Assembly (NCBI GenBank): GCA_032717465.1
Contig: CM064632.1
Span: 27,417,814-27,481,813, forward strand
DNA length: 64,000 nucleotides
Source: Coenobita brevimanus
Taxonomy: Eukaryota > Arthropoda > Malacostraca > Decapoda > Coenobitidae
Direction of reading: 5' to 3'
Of the stretch, positions 28,370-39,063 are shown in pieces (position 1 is the first letter of the stretch; every line of letters starts with the position of its first letter). The translations under genes were made by a program, and so were the position numbers. Under the pieces are notes generated by a model. It saw only the letters and a program-made list of their open reading frames with translations, did not search any database and was not told the origin of the DNA.

Positions 28370-30579
28370 TTGAGTTGCAGGTTGCTGACCCTGAGTTGAA
28401 AGGTCTAGCTAACTCTGCTTGCAGTGAGGAAGAGTCAGCTGGTGCTTCTACTTGTTATTATATAAAGTCAGGAGTACTTATGAGGAAGTGGAGACCCCCA
28501 ACAGCATCAGCCGACTGTGAATGGGAGGTTGTACATCAAGTTGTCATCCCTCGTGTTTGTAGGCAGGATATCATTAGAGTGGCTCATGATTCCAGTTTGG
28601 CAGGACACCTTGGAGTGAGGAAGACTGTGGCACGCATTTTGAAACACTTCTACTGGCCAGGTATCTTCAGGGATGTTTCCTGGTATTGTAAGTCTTGTCA
28701 CACCTGTCAAGTTGTGGGGAAGTGTAATCAGACCGAAAAGGTTGCACCTCTAGTTCCCATTCCTCCTGTTGAGGCGCCTTTCACCCGTGTGTTGGTGGAT
28801 ATTGTGGGCCCTCTTCCTAAGACTTCTTCAGGATTTTCTTATGTGTTGACCCTGATTGATATGGCTACTCGTTATCCTGAAGCCATTCCACTTACAAATA
28901 TCTCAGCAAAGAACGTGGTTAAGGAAATGCTGGGGTTCTTCACAAAGTTTGGTCTGCCCAAGGAGGTACAGTCAGACCGGGGAAGTAATTTCATGTCATA
29001 CGTTTTCAAGCAGTCTCTGAAAGAGTTGGGCATCACCCAGATCACGTCTTCAGCTTACCATCCCCAGACCCAAGGAGCGTTGGAGAGATATCATCAAACA
29101 CTCAAATCGATTCTCAAGAAATACTGTTTGGAACATCAGAAAGACTGGAATAAAGGTCTTCCATTCGTTGCGTTTGCCGCAAGAGAATCTCCAAATGAAT
29201 CACTGGGCTTCTCACCTTTTGAACTACTATTTTGCCATGAAGTAAGAGGACCCCTTAAGTTACTCAAGGAATGCTGGCTGTCGGAGGAAGATGACGTCAA
29301 CCTGCTGGAGTATGTGATGAAGTTCAAAGAACGGCTGTCCACTGCTTTACAGCTGGCGAGAGAGAATTTAGGAGCTGCTCAGGAGAAGATGAAGACTTGG
29401 TATGATAAGAAGTCCAGGTTACGCCACTTTCAGCCAGGAGATCAGGTTTTGATTCTGCTACCAGTTCATGGGCAACCTCTTCAAGCCAAGTTTAGTGGTC
29501 CTTATTTCGTGGAGAAGAAACTCAGTGATGTCAACTATGTCATCGCCACACCAGATCGTAGAAAGAACAAGCAACTATGTCACATCAACATGCTAAAGTT
29601 ATATCACAGGCGGGACGAAAATAATCCAGCCTGCACTGTAGCTGTTCCACCCGAGTCTGCAAGTGAAGCTCTCCCATGCAGTATGAGCCTGAGTGATAGT
29701 TTGGGGAAGAATCCTGATATCATGAATGATCTCCAGACTAAGCTTTCTCATCTACCTCCCGAGGAAAGGCAGGAGTTTTCGGCATTACTGCAGGAGTACC
29801 CGCAAGTGTTCCGTGCCACTCCAGGAAGAACCACTGTGTTGATGCATGACGTCGATGTTGGAGACGCAAAGCCAATTAAATTGCCTCCTTACCGTGTGAA
29901 CCCAGTGAAAGTTCCTCTCATCCAGAAGGAGCTTGGCTACCTGTTGGACCACAAGATGATTGAGCCCTGTCAGAGCGAGTGGAGTTCTCCTGTCACTCTG
30001 GTCCCTAAGCCGCGTGGGTCACAGCGGCTTTGCATCGACTACAGACGTGTTAATCAGATAACCAAAACAGACACTTACCCTCTCCCTCGCGTGGAAGATT
30101 GCATAGACAAGATCGGAAAGGCTAGGTACATAAGTAAGTTTGATTTGTTAAAGGGATACTGGCAAGTACCTATGACTGAACGTGCTAGGGAGATCTCATG
30201 TTTTGTAACACTAGGAAAGACTTTCGCATGTTCTGTAATGCCATATGGTATGAAGAATGCACCAGCCACATTTCAGAAGCTCATGAATGTTGTAACAGAG
30301 GGTTTGGCAGGGTGTGTTGTTTGTATTGATGATGTATTAATCTTCAGTGACAACTGGAAAGATCACCTATGCCATGTCAGTAAATTTCTTGAGCGTTTGG
30401 TTCAGGCTAATCTTGTAGCTAATTTAGCAAAGTGTGAGTTTGGTCAAGCTAAAGTTCAGTACCTTGGGTATGTAATTGGTGATGGACATGTTGCACCACC
30501 AGGAGCTAAGGTTCAGGTTATAAATGATATTCCCAGACCTAAAAGTAGGAAAGAGCTACAAAGATTTTGGGAATGGTAG
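28291..30579 (+). CDS. Integrase-reverse transcriptase polyprotein, GMR1 order
   Basis: Open from 28291 in the -1 frame relative to Gag. The integrase comes first: HHCC zinc finger from H99, then the DDE core with D170, D229 and E265 (a D-x35-E spacing), then a GPY/F module (FSGPYF) near residues 398-403. Reverse transcriptase follows: LPPYRVNP, WSSPVTLVPK, LCIDYRRVN, FDLLKGYWQVP and MPYGMKNAPATFQ are all recognisable. At the catalytic box the usual tyrosine is a cysteine (CIDD at residues 678-681). The frame stops at 30577-30579 after KELQRF, where RNase H should continue. The next frame picks up in the -1 register at 30567, so a single-base loss in a T run near 30563 breaks this copy. Confidence 0.92.
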   Translation, partial: PFLANLDHSPDEAVPRSVDNLSRQELIELQVADPELKGLANSACSEEESAGASTCYYIKSGVLMRKWRPPTASADCEWEVVHQVVIPRVCRQDIIRVAHDSSLAGHLGVRKTVARILKHFYWPGIFRDVSWYCKSCHTCQVVGKCNQTEKVAPLVPIPPVEAPFTRVLVDIVGPLPKTSSGFSYVLTLIDMATRYPEAIPLTNISAKNVVKEMLGFFTKFGLPKEVQSDRGSNFMSYVFKQSLKELGITQITSSAYHPQTQGALERYHQTLKSILKKYCLEHQKDWNKGLPFVAFAARESPNESLGFSPFELLFCHEVRGPLKLLKECWLSEEDDVNLLEYVMKFKERLSTALQLARENLGAAQEKMKTWYDKKSRLRHFQPGDQVLILLPVHGQPLQAKFSGPYFVEKKLSDVNYVIATPDRRKNKQLCHINMLKLYHRRDENNPACTVAVPPESASEALPCSMSLSDSLGKNPDIMNDLQTKLSHLPPEERQEFSALLQEYPQVFRATPGRTTVLMHDVDVGDAKPIKLPPYRVNPVKVPLIQKELGYLLDHKMIEPCQSEWSSPVTLVPKPRGSQRLCIDYRRVNQITKTDTYPLPRVEDCIDKIGKARYISKFDLLKGYWQVPMTERAREISCFVTLGKTFACSVMPYGMKNAPATFQKLMNVVTEGLAGCVVCIDDVLIFSDNWKDHLCHVSKFLERLVQANLVANLAKCEFGQAKVQYLGYVIGDGHVAPPGAKVQVINDIPRPKSRKELQRFWEW

Positions 30580-31124
30580 GTTATTACAGGAGATTTGTTC
30601 TTAACTTTTCTATTCTTGTATCACCACTTACAGACCTACTGAAAAAGGGAGTTAAATTTGTCTGGACCGATAACTGTGAATCCTCTTTCAGCAAACTTAA
30701 AGCTATCCTATTAAGTCAGCCAGTGCTCGCTACTCCAAATTTTGCTAAGCCTTTTAAGATGGCTGTTGACGCAAGTGATACAGGAGCTGGGGCTGTTTTA
30801 CTGCAAGAGGATGATCAGGGTATTGAACACCCTGTATCTTATTACAGTAAGAAGTTCACTCCACCTCAAAAGAACTACTCAACTATTGAGAAAGAGCTTT
30901 TGGCCTTGATTTTGGGTTTACAGCATTTTTCATTTTATTTGTGTTCTGGTTTGGACCCCATAGTCATTTATACCGATCATAACCCACTGAAATTCCTTAG
31001 TAAGTTTAAAGATAAAAATCAGAGAATGACAAGATGGAGTCTACTTCTTCAGGAGTATTCATTAGACATACAACATGTCAAGGGGAAAGAAAATGTTATT
31101 GCAGATTGCTTATCTAGACTTTAG
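30567..31124 (+). pseudogene. RT connection and RNase H, separated by frameshift
   Basis: Continues the polyprotein in another frame. It opens with MVGYYRRFV, normally contiguous with the preceding RT thumb. RNase H motifs follow: FKMAVDASDTGAGAVL, then YSTIEKELLALIL, then YTDHNPLKFL, then a terminal ADCLSRL. The stop is at 31122-31124, 61 bp before the 3' LTR. As the last domain of the element, this is where integrase would lie in an ordinary Gypsy. The domain itself is complete and its acidic residues are intact. It is called a pseudogene only because of the upstream frameshift, which could also be a sequencing error. Confidence 0.88.
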
Positions 31125-31172
31125 ACAGATTGTTTTAGAGTAATAAGAAATTTCCTTTGTAAATTTCTTTTT

Positions 31173-31185
31173 CTTTGTGGGGAGG
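31173..31185 (+). promoter_or_regulatory. Polypurine tract before the 3' LTR
   Basis: TTTGTGGGGAGG immediately precedes the LTR tip TGTTACATAG. Position and composition fit the plus-strand primer of an LTR retrotransposon. Confidence 0.7.
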
Positions 31186-31968
31186 TGTTACATAGCCTAT
31201 GATTTCATCATCCTTTGTGTAATTTTAACGCACAATATGCTGCATGTTTGATCACGAGCGTGTTCTGCCTCAGTTCCCTCTTCTACCGTTATAGTAGAGT
31301 AAGTCGTCCTTTCTGTTGTTCAGAGCAGGATTGTCAGCTCTTTGTCCCCTATGGCTTCATTTGCGCGTCCTTCTTACAAGTTGTATCAAGCTCTGCCGGC
31401 CCCTATATAATGAGCTCAGTCTCTGCATTATTGCCACTTAGATCTACTCCTCATTTTGCTCACATCTCTGTCCTCCCCTGTACAGTTATTATTATTGTGA
31501 GTGCTCAGGAAGTCTCCAACCATCTAGCAGCTGTGTGTAATTTGAGTATAACTGTTGTTGCATTTTTTCTTGTACTGTGTAGCATAAGGTTAATTCTTAG
31601 GCCTAGTAAGGTTTTTGTAATTTATGTAAAGGTTCTTGTCAGCCATCATTAATAATATTTTGTATCTGTAATAATATATCTGGCATTCACTGAGTATTAT
31701 CTGGTATCTCATTTTAACAGGGCTGACTTAGATAAATTTACTCATGCTAATTTCGTGTTAATAGAGGCTATTGCAGTTAACCATATATTTAACCTGTTTT
31801 TTGCCATTACATTATCCTAATGAGTCCTGAATGTTTTGTTGTTAGTTTGAGCATTAGACTTTAACTTGTAATTTTACCTAACTCTTTGTTTTGAACCTGG
31901 AACTTTACGGGACAGTAGTGATTTTTAGTATTCTCACTTAAAGTGTACATTATCTTTCTCTGTTCCGT

Positions 31969-31971
<3 letters not shown>
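31186..31971 (+). repeat. 3' LTR
   Basis: Starts TGTTACATAG, ends CCGTAACA (short inverted ends TGTTAC/GTAACA), and matches the 5' LTR with about ten substitutions and two small indels. Confidence 0.92.

Positions 31972-32047
<76 letters not shown>
31972..32047. repeat. (TA)n microsatellite, right flank of the LTR element
   Basis: About 75 bp of TA starting directly after the 3' LTR. Confidence 0.95.
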
Positions 32048-32050
<3 letters not shown>

Positions 32051-32175
32051 TTTAAACATGTTTTAAGACCCCTGTTTCGTGAAGGCGTTACGGTATTCAG
32101 CATCATTTCCTTCTACCCACCACCAGACTGTTTCGTTTGATGGAGGACCTATTTGTGTTTTTATATACAGCTTGA
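32048..32175. other. No recognisable feature
   Basis: Short spacer between the (TA)n and the GTG-rich repeat. Confidence 0.5.
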
Positions 32176-32540
32176 GGAGGTTTGCTTGTGAAGGTGTTAC
32201 TGTGTTACCTGTGTTGTTATTGTTGATGATGTTGTTGTTGCTGGTGGTGGTGGTGGTGGTGGTGGTGGTGATGTTAGTAACAGTAGTGGTGGTCATGGCG
32301 GATGTAATGGTGGTGGTTGGCCGACAGGTGGTTGACAGAGTGGTGGATGATACAGTGGTGGTGGGGGTGGATATAGTGAATGTTGTGGTGGTGGATGTAG
32401 TAGTGTTGGCGACAGTGGTGGTGATGGTGGATGTAGTGGTGGTGGTGGATGTAGTGGTGGTGGTGGTGGTGGATGTAGTGGTGGTGGTGGATGTAGTGGT
32501 AGTGGATGTGGTAGTGGTAGTGGATGTCACGGTGCATAAT
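32176..32540. repeat. GTG-rich minisatellite
   Basis: (GGT)n at about 32240-32270, then GGATGTAGTGGTGGTGGT-type units to about 32530. Threonine, histidine or valine-only frames result in all registers and are artefacts. Confidence 0.9.
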
Positions 32541-32694
32541 CACTGCCTCTCATTACATTCTTTTTATAGCCAGACGATTTTACTTAGCTGATGTAGTTAC
32601 TCTGTCGTCTGTATCACGGAGTTTTTTCAGCGTCGATTATATTTTTATTTTTGAACATTATGCATGCTAAATTATTGCTACCTGTGCTGAAGAG

Positions 32695-33020
32695 TTTGTT
32701 GTTGATGTTCTGTTGATGATGTCCTGTTGTTGATGTTCTGTTGTTGCTGTTGTTCTGTTGTTGTTGTTGTTGTTGTGTATCAGTAGCCATTAATTTTTTG
32801 TCACGTACCTGATATGAAAACTTAATAATCGTATTTTGCCGCAGGTGATGGCATTGTTGTTGTTGCTGTTGTTATTTATAATGACTCTTATTTGTACACA
32901 CTATCCATTCTTTCTGTTTACCGCCCTGCTATATGTATTTAAACTGAGGTGGAACTTGCAGCTATTACTATTATTATTATTATTATTGTTGTTGCAGTTG
33001 GTGGTGGTGGTGGTGATGCC
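32695..33020. repeat. TTG/ATT/GGT trinucleotide-rich segment
   Basis: Runs of TTG at about 32698-32776, ATT at 32963-32986 and GGT at 32999-33015. No gene seen in 32541-33350. Confidence 0.8.
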
Positions 33021-33356
33021 CTTCTGTTCACTTATTATTTACGTTCAATATCTGCTACTGTTTATACGCCCAATTATTACATCACGTGTATTGATAAGCT
33101 ACTGTTGACATAAATGTTGATGATGTTGAAGGAAGCCAGGACAACAGTTTTGCATAGCGGACGAACGAGCTCTTTGGCAGGTTTATGTGATGTGCATCTA
33201 TAAAGAAAAAAAAATGTGCAGACGATTAGGTTTATGAGATGTTGCCGGGATTCCGAGGGTTTGAATAAGTGATTTTTCAGCTTCATTTTAATTTTTATAT
33301 TATTATTATTATTAATTCTGGATCCTACCTCACCCCAATGACGGTAAGTGGTAGCA

Positions 33357-33600
33357 AGCATCATTCACTCACTTGATGTAGGACTGCCTACTACTTCCTT
33401 CACCTTTATCATTCCCTTTTTGTGTCTGCTCTCCTCTCTTCCTACTTTCCGATCCATCCTGCCACTTTTTATTACTCTTCTTTCCATTGGGGGTGGCTCT
33501 ACATTCCGTGACATGCCTGATGGTTTCCTGTAACTCAAGGATCCATTTACAGTATTGGGTGGTAACCACATAGCCAAATAACGAGTGATCTGGAGCCTAC
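33357..33600 (-). repeat. Rep-D dispersed repeat copy
   Basis: Reverse complement shares about 230 bp with 5535-5800, including CTACATCAAGTGAGTGAATG. On the minus strand its upstream side (33600-33720) contains GAGGTTTGGTTCCCGGATGG and CGCCTCGCTACAGTGAGGCG, which may be a decayed tRNA-like head. Confidence 0.7.
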
Positions 33601-33894
33601 TAGGGTGTCCCTGTTATCTAGGTGGAGATGCAAATGTGGCGTCCATCCGGGAACCAAACCTCCACACACTTCCCTGCGCCTCACTGTAGCGAGGCGCTGT
33701 CTATCGCAATGAAACACTGGTTCACTGAACGGGACGGGTCTACAAGGACGATTGCTTGCCTGCGGTAGATGAGTCTGCTCGGCCAGACAGACCGGTGTTA
33801 CCCTGCAATGACAATCTTACATCTGCCTTTGGTGTGAAAATGGTCAATATGGTGAATTTCGTTTTAACTGTTGTCGTTGCTTTTTTATGTTGTT
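33601..33894. other. No recognisable feature, possible SINE head
   Basis: See the neighbouring Rep-D copy. No consensus polymerase III boxes can be assigned with confidence. Confidence 0.4.
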
Positions 33895-34205
33895 TTTAAT
33901 TATGTTGTTGATTTTGATGTTGCGGTTTTTGATGATGTTGCGGTTTTTTGATGTCTGATGATGTTGCTGTTTCTGATGTTGCTGTTTTTGATGTTTTTGA
34001 TGATGATGCTGTTTTTGATGGTGCCTTTTTCATATTTTTGATGATGTTGCTGTTTTTGATGTTGCTGTTTTTGATGTTGCTGTTTTTGATGATGTTGCTG
34101 TTTTTGATGTTGCTGTTTTTGATGTTGTTGCTGGTTTTATGTCGTTGTTGCTGTTACTGTTGTTGTTGGTAGTGGTGCTGGTGGTGGTGGTGGTGGTGGT
34201 GAGTG
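33895..34205. repeat. GATGTTGCTGTTTTT minisatellite (~15-18 bp units)
   Basis: Units TTTTTGATGTTGCTG and TTTTTGATGATGTTGCTG alternate, then (GGT)n at about 34180-34200. Phenylalanine, leucine and methionine-repeat frames are artefacts. Confidence 0.9.
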
Positions 34206-34835
34206 ACTGAGTGCGTGCGTTGCTGACTCTCTGCATCAATAACTTTCTGCAACAACAACCCTAGATCAGTTTTCATAAATGTTGAACGCGTTTTTACGGG
34301 TGGGTCATTTGTGTTAGGAGGGTGATATGTGTTCTCATTAACGCCACAGTGTTATGTGTATCACCTGTATCACCCTGCGCCAGTATCATAAAAGACCCAA
34401 CTAACTGCGACCTAAATTGGTTTATAGTTACGAAAATACAGGACATTTAAAAGGCACGAGGCAAGGCTACCAATATAGATACCGTATTAGCTCCAGGGAC
34501 AATATGGATTTCATTAAGCTAATTGGCTTTTTTATGAACACAGGTATTTCAGTAAATTAAATGTACAGTTCCACGCAAAACTTCCGTTCCTCCTCCTGAC
34601 ATGCAGTATCCCACAGCTTCATGTCAGTGTGGGTACAGTCGCATAGTCATCATTATCACTTTGGTTGATTAAACAGTTAGTCTCAACTAACTGTTATTCT
34701 TAATTACGAAAACTAATACAACGTTATGAGCTACTGACAGAATGCAAGAGGAATGGAACTTTTGAAAACAACTGTACAAGTGCACTGGACATAAACAGAG
34801 CACTAACTGCAGTATATATGTACTCTCACATTTCG
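34206..34835. other. No recognisable feature
   Basis: Mixed-composition sequence without assigned repeat or gene. Confidence 0.5.
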
Positions 34836-35050
34836 GACATGATATTAGCACTCAGGCTCCTATGACTCATTCTAAGCAGAATAAAATCGCCTGGCTTTGG
34901 CTGAAATATCGTTGAATACTGGAGTTTTCCCGACAATAAGGGGGATAGTTATACCAGTATTAACACTCTCAGGCTCCTATGACTCACCTCCACCTGACTT
35001 AAGTCGTCTGGAATTAGCTGGAATAAAATACGATAAAATACGCATGTGTG
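34836..35050 (+). repeat. Rep-E dispersed repeat, two adjacent copies
   Basis: CAGGCTCCTATGACTCA occurs twice (34853 and 34970). Each is followed by AAGC/CTGA...AATAAAATCGCCTGGC-like or TCGTCTGG...GGAATAAAATAC sequence. Related copies lie at 50165-50290 and 52015-52150. Confidence 0.6.
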
Positions 35051-35076
35051 TCAGTGCTAACCTCTTCACTACGATA

Positions 35077-35287
35077 TACGGTGTGGTTCATATATAGCGC
35101 CCCATTGGAAACACACCTGGCAGTAGCTATTTCGTGTGTTGAGGGGACGGCTAAGTCTGCTGGTGTGGTAGTTGCAACAGGGATTAATTAAAGATGCAGA
35201 ATAGACACTTAACTGTGCCGTCCCCTCAACACACAAGAAATCGCCAGGCAGAGGTTAAGAGTGGCGTTATATATGGACCATCCTGTA
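35077..35287. mobile_element. Mite-B copy with TA target duplication
   Basis: Inverted ends of about 70 bp: left TACGGTGTGGTTCATATATA then GCGC; right GCGTTATATATGGACCATCC then TGTA. The interior ends both carry a GTGTTGAGGGGACGG block (inverted). TA lies immediately outside each end (35075-35076 and 35288-35289), as for mariner-type transposition. Non-coding. Confidence 0.8.
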
Positions 35288-35727
35288 TAATTTTCTGTTA
35301 TATTCTAACTACTACGAGACAATTTTTCTTTTCGATAAGGAAGGGCCGCTGCATTGCGAGAGATATCACTTAGAAAATTCTTCTTAGACCCCTTCAATCC
35401 GAGGACGTACTTTTGGTATGGGAGCATCTCTTGGAACGGCCCTGTCCATTTGTCACTCACAAACAACATTTCGGGAACGAGGCGCTTCATTCCCATAGAC
35501 TTCAGCAACTATAAAGAAGTCCCACATTACAGACTTGAAGTTCCCGCATCTACCTAGCATTTCTGTACTGGTTTTATTTTTGTTCTTGCTACCACCACAA
35601 GGTTTTATTCAGCGTAAGGGGAGGCCTGTAATTAGTGGAGGGGTTAATGAAGGCTGTATCTAATCCATACAATTCCACAAATCCCCCCTAAACAAAATAA
35701 TACGGACTAGAGTTGGTAAAAGTGAAT

Positions 35728-35759
<32 letters not shown>

Positions 35760-36494
35760 TGGGGGACGTCATCGAACTGGAGAGGTTAATCCTAAACTGC
35801 GCACCACCCACCATCGACAACAGTGTTGAACGATTTCGCAAGTTAACATAAATATTCCTGGGGTTCATTACAGTAAGGCTGTAGGGGAAGGGTAGTACGC
35901 TGAGTACCTTTCCCTTATAATTCCAAGAAGAGTCTGTGTTCTAGGCAAAATAAAAATAAGCAGAATGTAACAAGAATATACCTTTTGTGCAGTAAAGGAA
36001 TAACTTAGTCCCATCCAGGTAAAGTAATATCAATTGGGGGTACAAGATTTTAATACGAAGGCTGAAAAAACATATTAGCCTCTTTGCCGCCCATCATCCC
36101 GACCGCCTTTCCTGCCTAATGAGTCAAATTAAGATGGAAAATACGCCAGCTTAATTTCTTGAGGAGCTCCAGCCTTCACACGTTTTTCAGCCTGACTCTC
36201 TCTCTCTCTCTCCCTTCTTGCGCACTCTCCCTTGCATTCCCTCCTCCTTCTACTTCTCTCTTCGTTTCCAACCCGTTCTTGCCTAGCTTATTTCCTCTCC
36301 CTCTCCCTTTCTACCCCACTCCACCTCCCTGCCCACCTTTCCTCCACATACCTGTCTACCTTCCTTCCAACTCCGTGCCCACCCTTCCTCCACTTACCTG
36401 GCCACCTTCCCTCGACACTCATTTGATATCCTTGTTCCTGTCTATTTCCCTCCATCTACTTTTCATCACATTCTTGCAGCTTTCACACGATTAA
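35244..36494. repeat. 1.25-kb tandem duplication, copy 1
   Basis: Starts inside the right end of Mite-B (CCAGGCAGAGGTTAAGAGTG) and ends at TTTCACACGATTAA. Copy 2 follows directly. The copies differ by one substitution that I can see (near 35518) and by microsatellite lengths ((GA)n at 35729-35752 and (CT)n near 36197). The right third is pyrimidine-rich. No recognisable gene. Two identical 67-codon minus-strand frames (35305-35508 in this copy) exist only because the DNA is duplicated. Confidence 0.95.
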
Positions 36495-37740
36495 CCAGGC
36501 AGAGGTTAAGAGTGGCGTTATATATGGACCATCCTGTATAATTTTCTGTTATATTCTAACTACTACGAGACAATTTTTCTTTTCGATAAGGAAGGGCCGC
36601 TGCATTGCGAGAGATATCACTTAGAAAATTCTTCTTAGACCCCTTCAATCCGAGGACGTACTTTTGGTATGGGAGCATCTCTTGGAACGGCCCTGTCCAT
36701 TTGTCACTCACAAACAACATTTCGGGAACGAGGCGCTTCATTCCCATAGACTTCAGCAACTATAAAGAGGTCCCACATTACAGACTTGAAGTTCCCGCAT
36801 CTACCTAGCATTTCTGTACTGGTTTTATTTTTGTTCTTGCTACCACCACAAGGTTTTATTCAGCGTAAGGGGAGGCCTGTAATTAGTGGAGGGGTTAATG
36901 AAGGCTGTATCTAATCCATACAATTCCACAAATCCCCCCTAAACAAAATAATACGGACTAGAGTTGGTAAAAGTGAATGAGAGAGAGAGAGAGAGAGGGG
37001 GGGGTGGGGGACGTCATCGAACTGGAGAGGTTAATCCTAAACTGCGCACCACCCACCATCGACAACAGTGTTGAACGATTTCGCAAGTTAACATAAATAT
37101 TCCTGGGGTTCATTACAGTAAGGCTGTAGGGGAAGGGTAGTACGCTGAGTACCTTTCCCTTATAATTCCAAGAAGAGTCTGTGTTCTAGGCAAAATAAAA
37201 ATAAGCAGAATGTAACAAGAATATACCTTTTGTGCAGTAAAGGAATAACTTAGTCCCATCCAGGTAAAGTAATATCAATTGGGGGTACAAGATTTTAATA
37301 CGAAGGCTGAAAAAACATATTAGCCTCTTTGCCGCCCATCATCCCGACCGCCTTTCCTGCCTAATGAGTCAAATTAAGATGGAAAATACGCCAGCTTAAT
37401 TTCTTGAGGAGCTCCAGCCTTCACACGTTTTTCAGCCTGACTCTCTCTCTCTCTCTCTCCCTTCTTGCGCACTCTCCCTTGCATTCCCTCCTCCTTCTAC
37501 TTCTCTCTTCGTTTCCAACCCGTTCTTGCCTAGCTTATTTCCTCTCCCTCTCCCTTTCTACCCCACTCCACCTCCCTGCCCACCTTTCCTCCACATACCT
37601 GTCTACCTTCCTTCCAACTCCGTGCCCACCCTTCCTCCACTTACCTGGCCACCTTCCCTCGACACTCATTTGATATCCTTGTTCCTGTCTATTTCCCTCC
37701 ATCTACTTTTCATCACATTCTTGCAGCTTTCACACGATTA
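36495..37740. repeat. 1.25-kb tandem duplication, copy 2
   Basis: Direct repeat of copy 1, beginning with the same partial Mite-B end (36495-36538) and ending at TTTCACACGATTA. (GA)n is shorter and (CT)n longer than in copy 1. Confidence 0.95.
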
Positions 37741-38097
37741 TATTCACCTTTAGGGCAAACTTTTCGAATTTTAGGGTTAGATGCAGACTTTATGAACATC
37801 TTCATTACTAGACGTCTCTTCTGAATTGGAAAAAAAAAAAAAAAAACAGTGATGAGCATAAAAAAACTTAGTTTTTCCTACCTCCTTGCTCACTCTCACT
37901 CTCCATCAATCCCTATCCTCCCCCTCTCCCTCCTCTTCTTTTCCTTCCTCTTTCTCTCCCCCCATCCTCTACCTCCTCCTCCTCCTCCCTGCCTACCTCC
38001 CCACCCCCCATCCTTGAGTGCCCCTGGAAATGAGAGGGGTGAGCAAACAGAAACAAGAGGCGGGAATCTACCGTAATTATTAATTGGCGTGCTGCTG
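37741..38097. repeat. Poly-A run and pyrimidine-rich stretch
   Basis: Poly-A at about 37831-37847 and CT-rich DNA at 37880-38020. No gene seen. Confidence 0.75.
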
Positions 38098-39010
38098 AAT
38101 TCAACCACACCACACCACACTACACTACATACCACACCACACTACACTACATACCACACCACACCACACCACACCAAACTACACCACAAATCACGCTACA
38201 TCACACTCCACCACACCAAACCAAAATACACCACACACCACACTGAATCACCCCCCCATCACACCACACTGTACAATACCCAACACACCACACCACATCA
38301 CACTATACCATACCACACCACACTGCACACACCATACCATACCACATCACACCATATCATAGCACACCACACCACATCACACCACACCACATCACACCAT
38401 ACCACAGCACACCACACCACATCACACCATACCATAGCACACCACACCACATCACACCATACCATAGCACACCACACCACATCACATCATACCATAGCAC
38501 ACCACACCATACCATAGCACACACCACACCACATCACACCATACCATAGCACACCACACCACATCACACCATACCATATCACACCACAAAGCACACACCT
38601 CACCACATCACACCACACCATACCACACCACACAGCACACACCTCACCACATCACACCACACCATACCACACCACAGGGCACACCTCACCACATAATACC
38701 ATACCATACCAAACAACACACACCTCACCACATCACACATTACCATACCACATCACACCGCACACACCACACCACATCATACCACACCACATCATACCAT
38801 ACCATACCGGACACACCATACCACATCAATCATCATATCACATGACAACACACACCATCCCACACCGCGCCACACCATACATCATATTATATTACATCAC
38901 ACCACACTGTACTATACCCACCCATCCGCACCACACCATATCACACATCACACAACACACCAAACCATACAGCACACACCATACACCTCTACTACACACC
39001 ACACCAACAC
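38098..39010. repeat. ACCAC/ACCAT satellite-like array (~900 bp)
   Basis: Built of five-base steps (CACAC, ACCAC, ACCAT, ATCAC). In the middle a ~30-bp higher-order unit is clear: CACACCACACCACATCACAC followed by CATACCATAG. The G content of this strand is very low. Confidence 0.95.
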
Positions 39011-39012
39011 TA

Positions 39013-39015
<3 letters not shown>

Positions 39016-39063
<48 letters not shown>

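Larger units (their letters stand above)
25612..31971 (+). mobile_element. GMR1-like Ty3/Gypsy LTR retrotransposon, near complete
   Basis: Two LTRs of about 787 bp flank an internal region coding Gag, protease, integrase, reverse transcriptase and RNase H, in that order. Ordinary Ty3/Gypsy elements place integrase last. Integrase before reverse transcriptase, combined with Gypsy-type RT and a GPY/F integrase module, is the hallmark of the GMR1 lineage first described from Atlantic cod. The element sits in a (TA)n microsatellite. I count about ten substitutions and two small indels between the LTRs, so insertion was fairly recent. A one-base frameshift and a changed RT motif suggest this copy is no longer active. 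Confidence 0.9.

Noticed and set aside
32063..32591. Threonine-, histidine- and valine-repeat frames
   Set aside because: Trinucleotide repeat translations in a GTG-rich minisatellite.
35305..36759. Two identical 67-codon minus-strand proteins
   Set aside because: Identity is explained by the 1.25-kb DNA duplication. No domain or start context supports a gene.
38089..38517. 142-codon threonine/histidine-rich frame
   Set aside because: Product of the ACCAC/ACCAT satellite, open in several registers.
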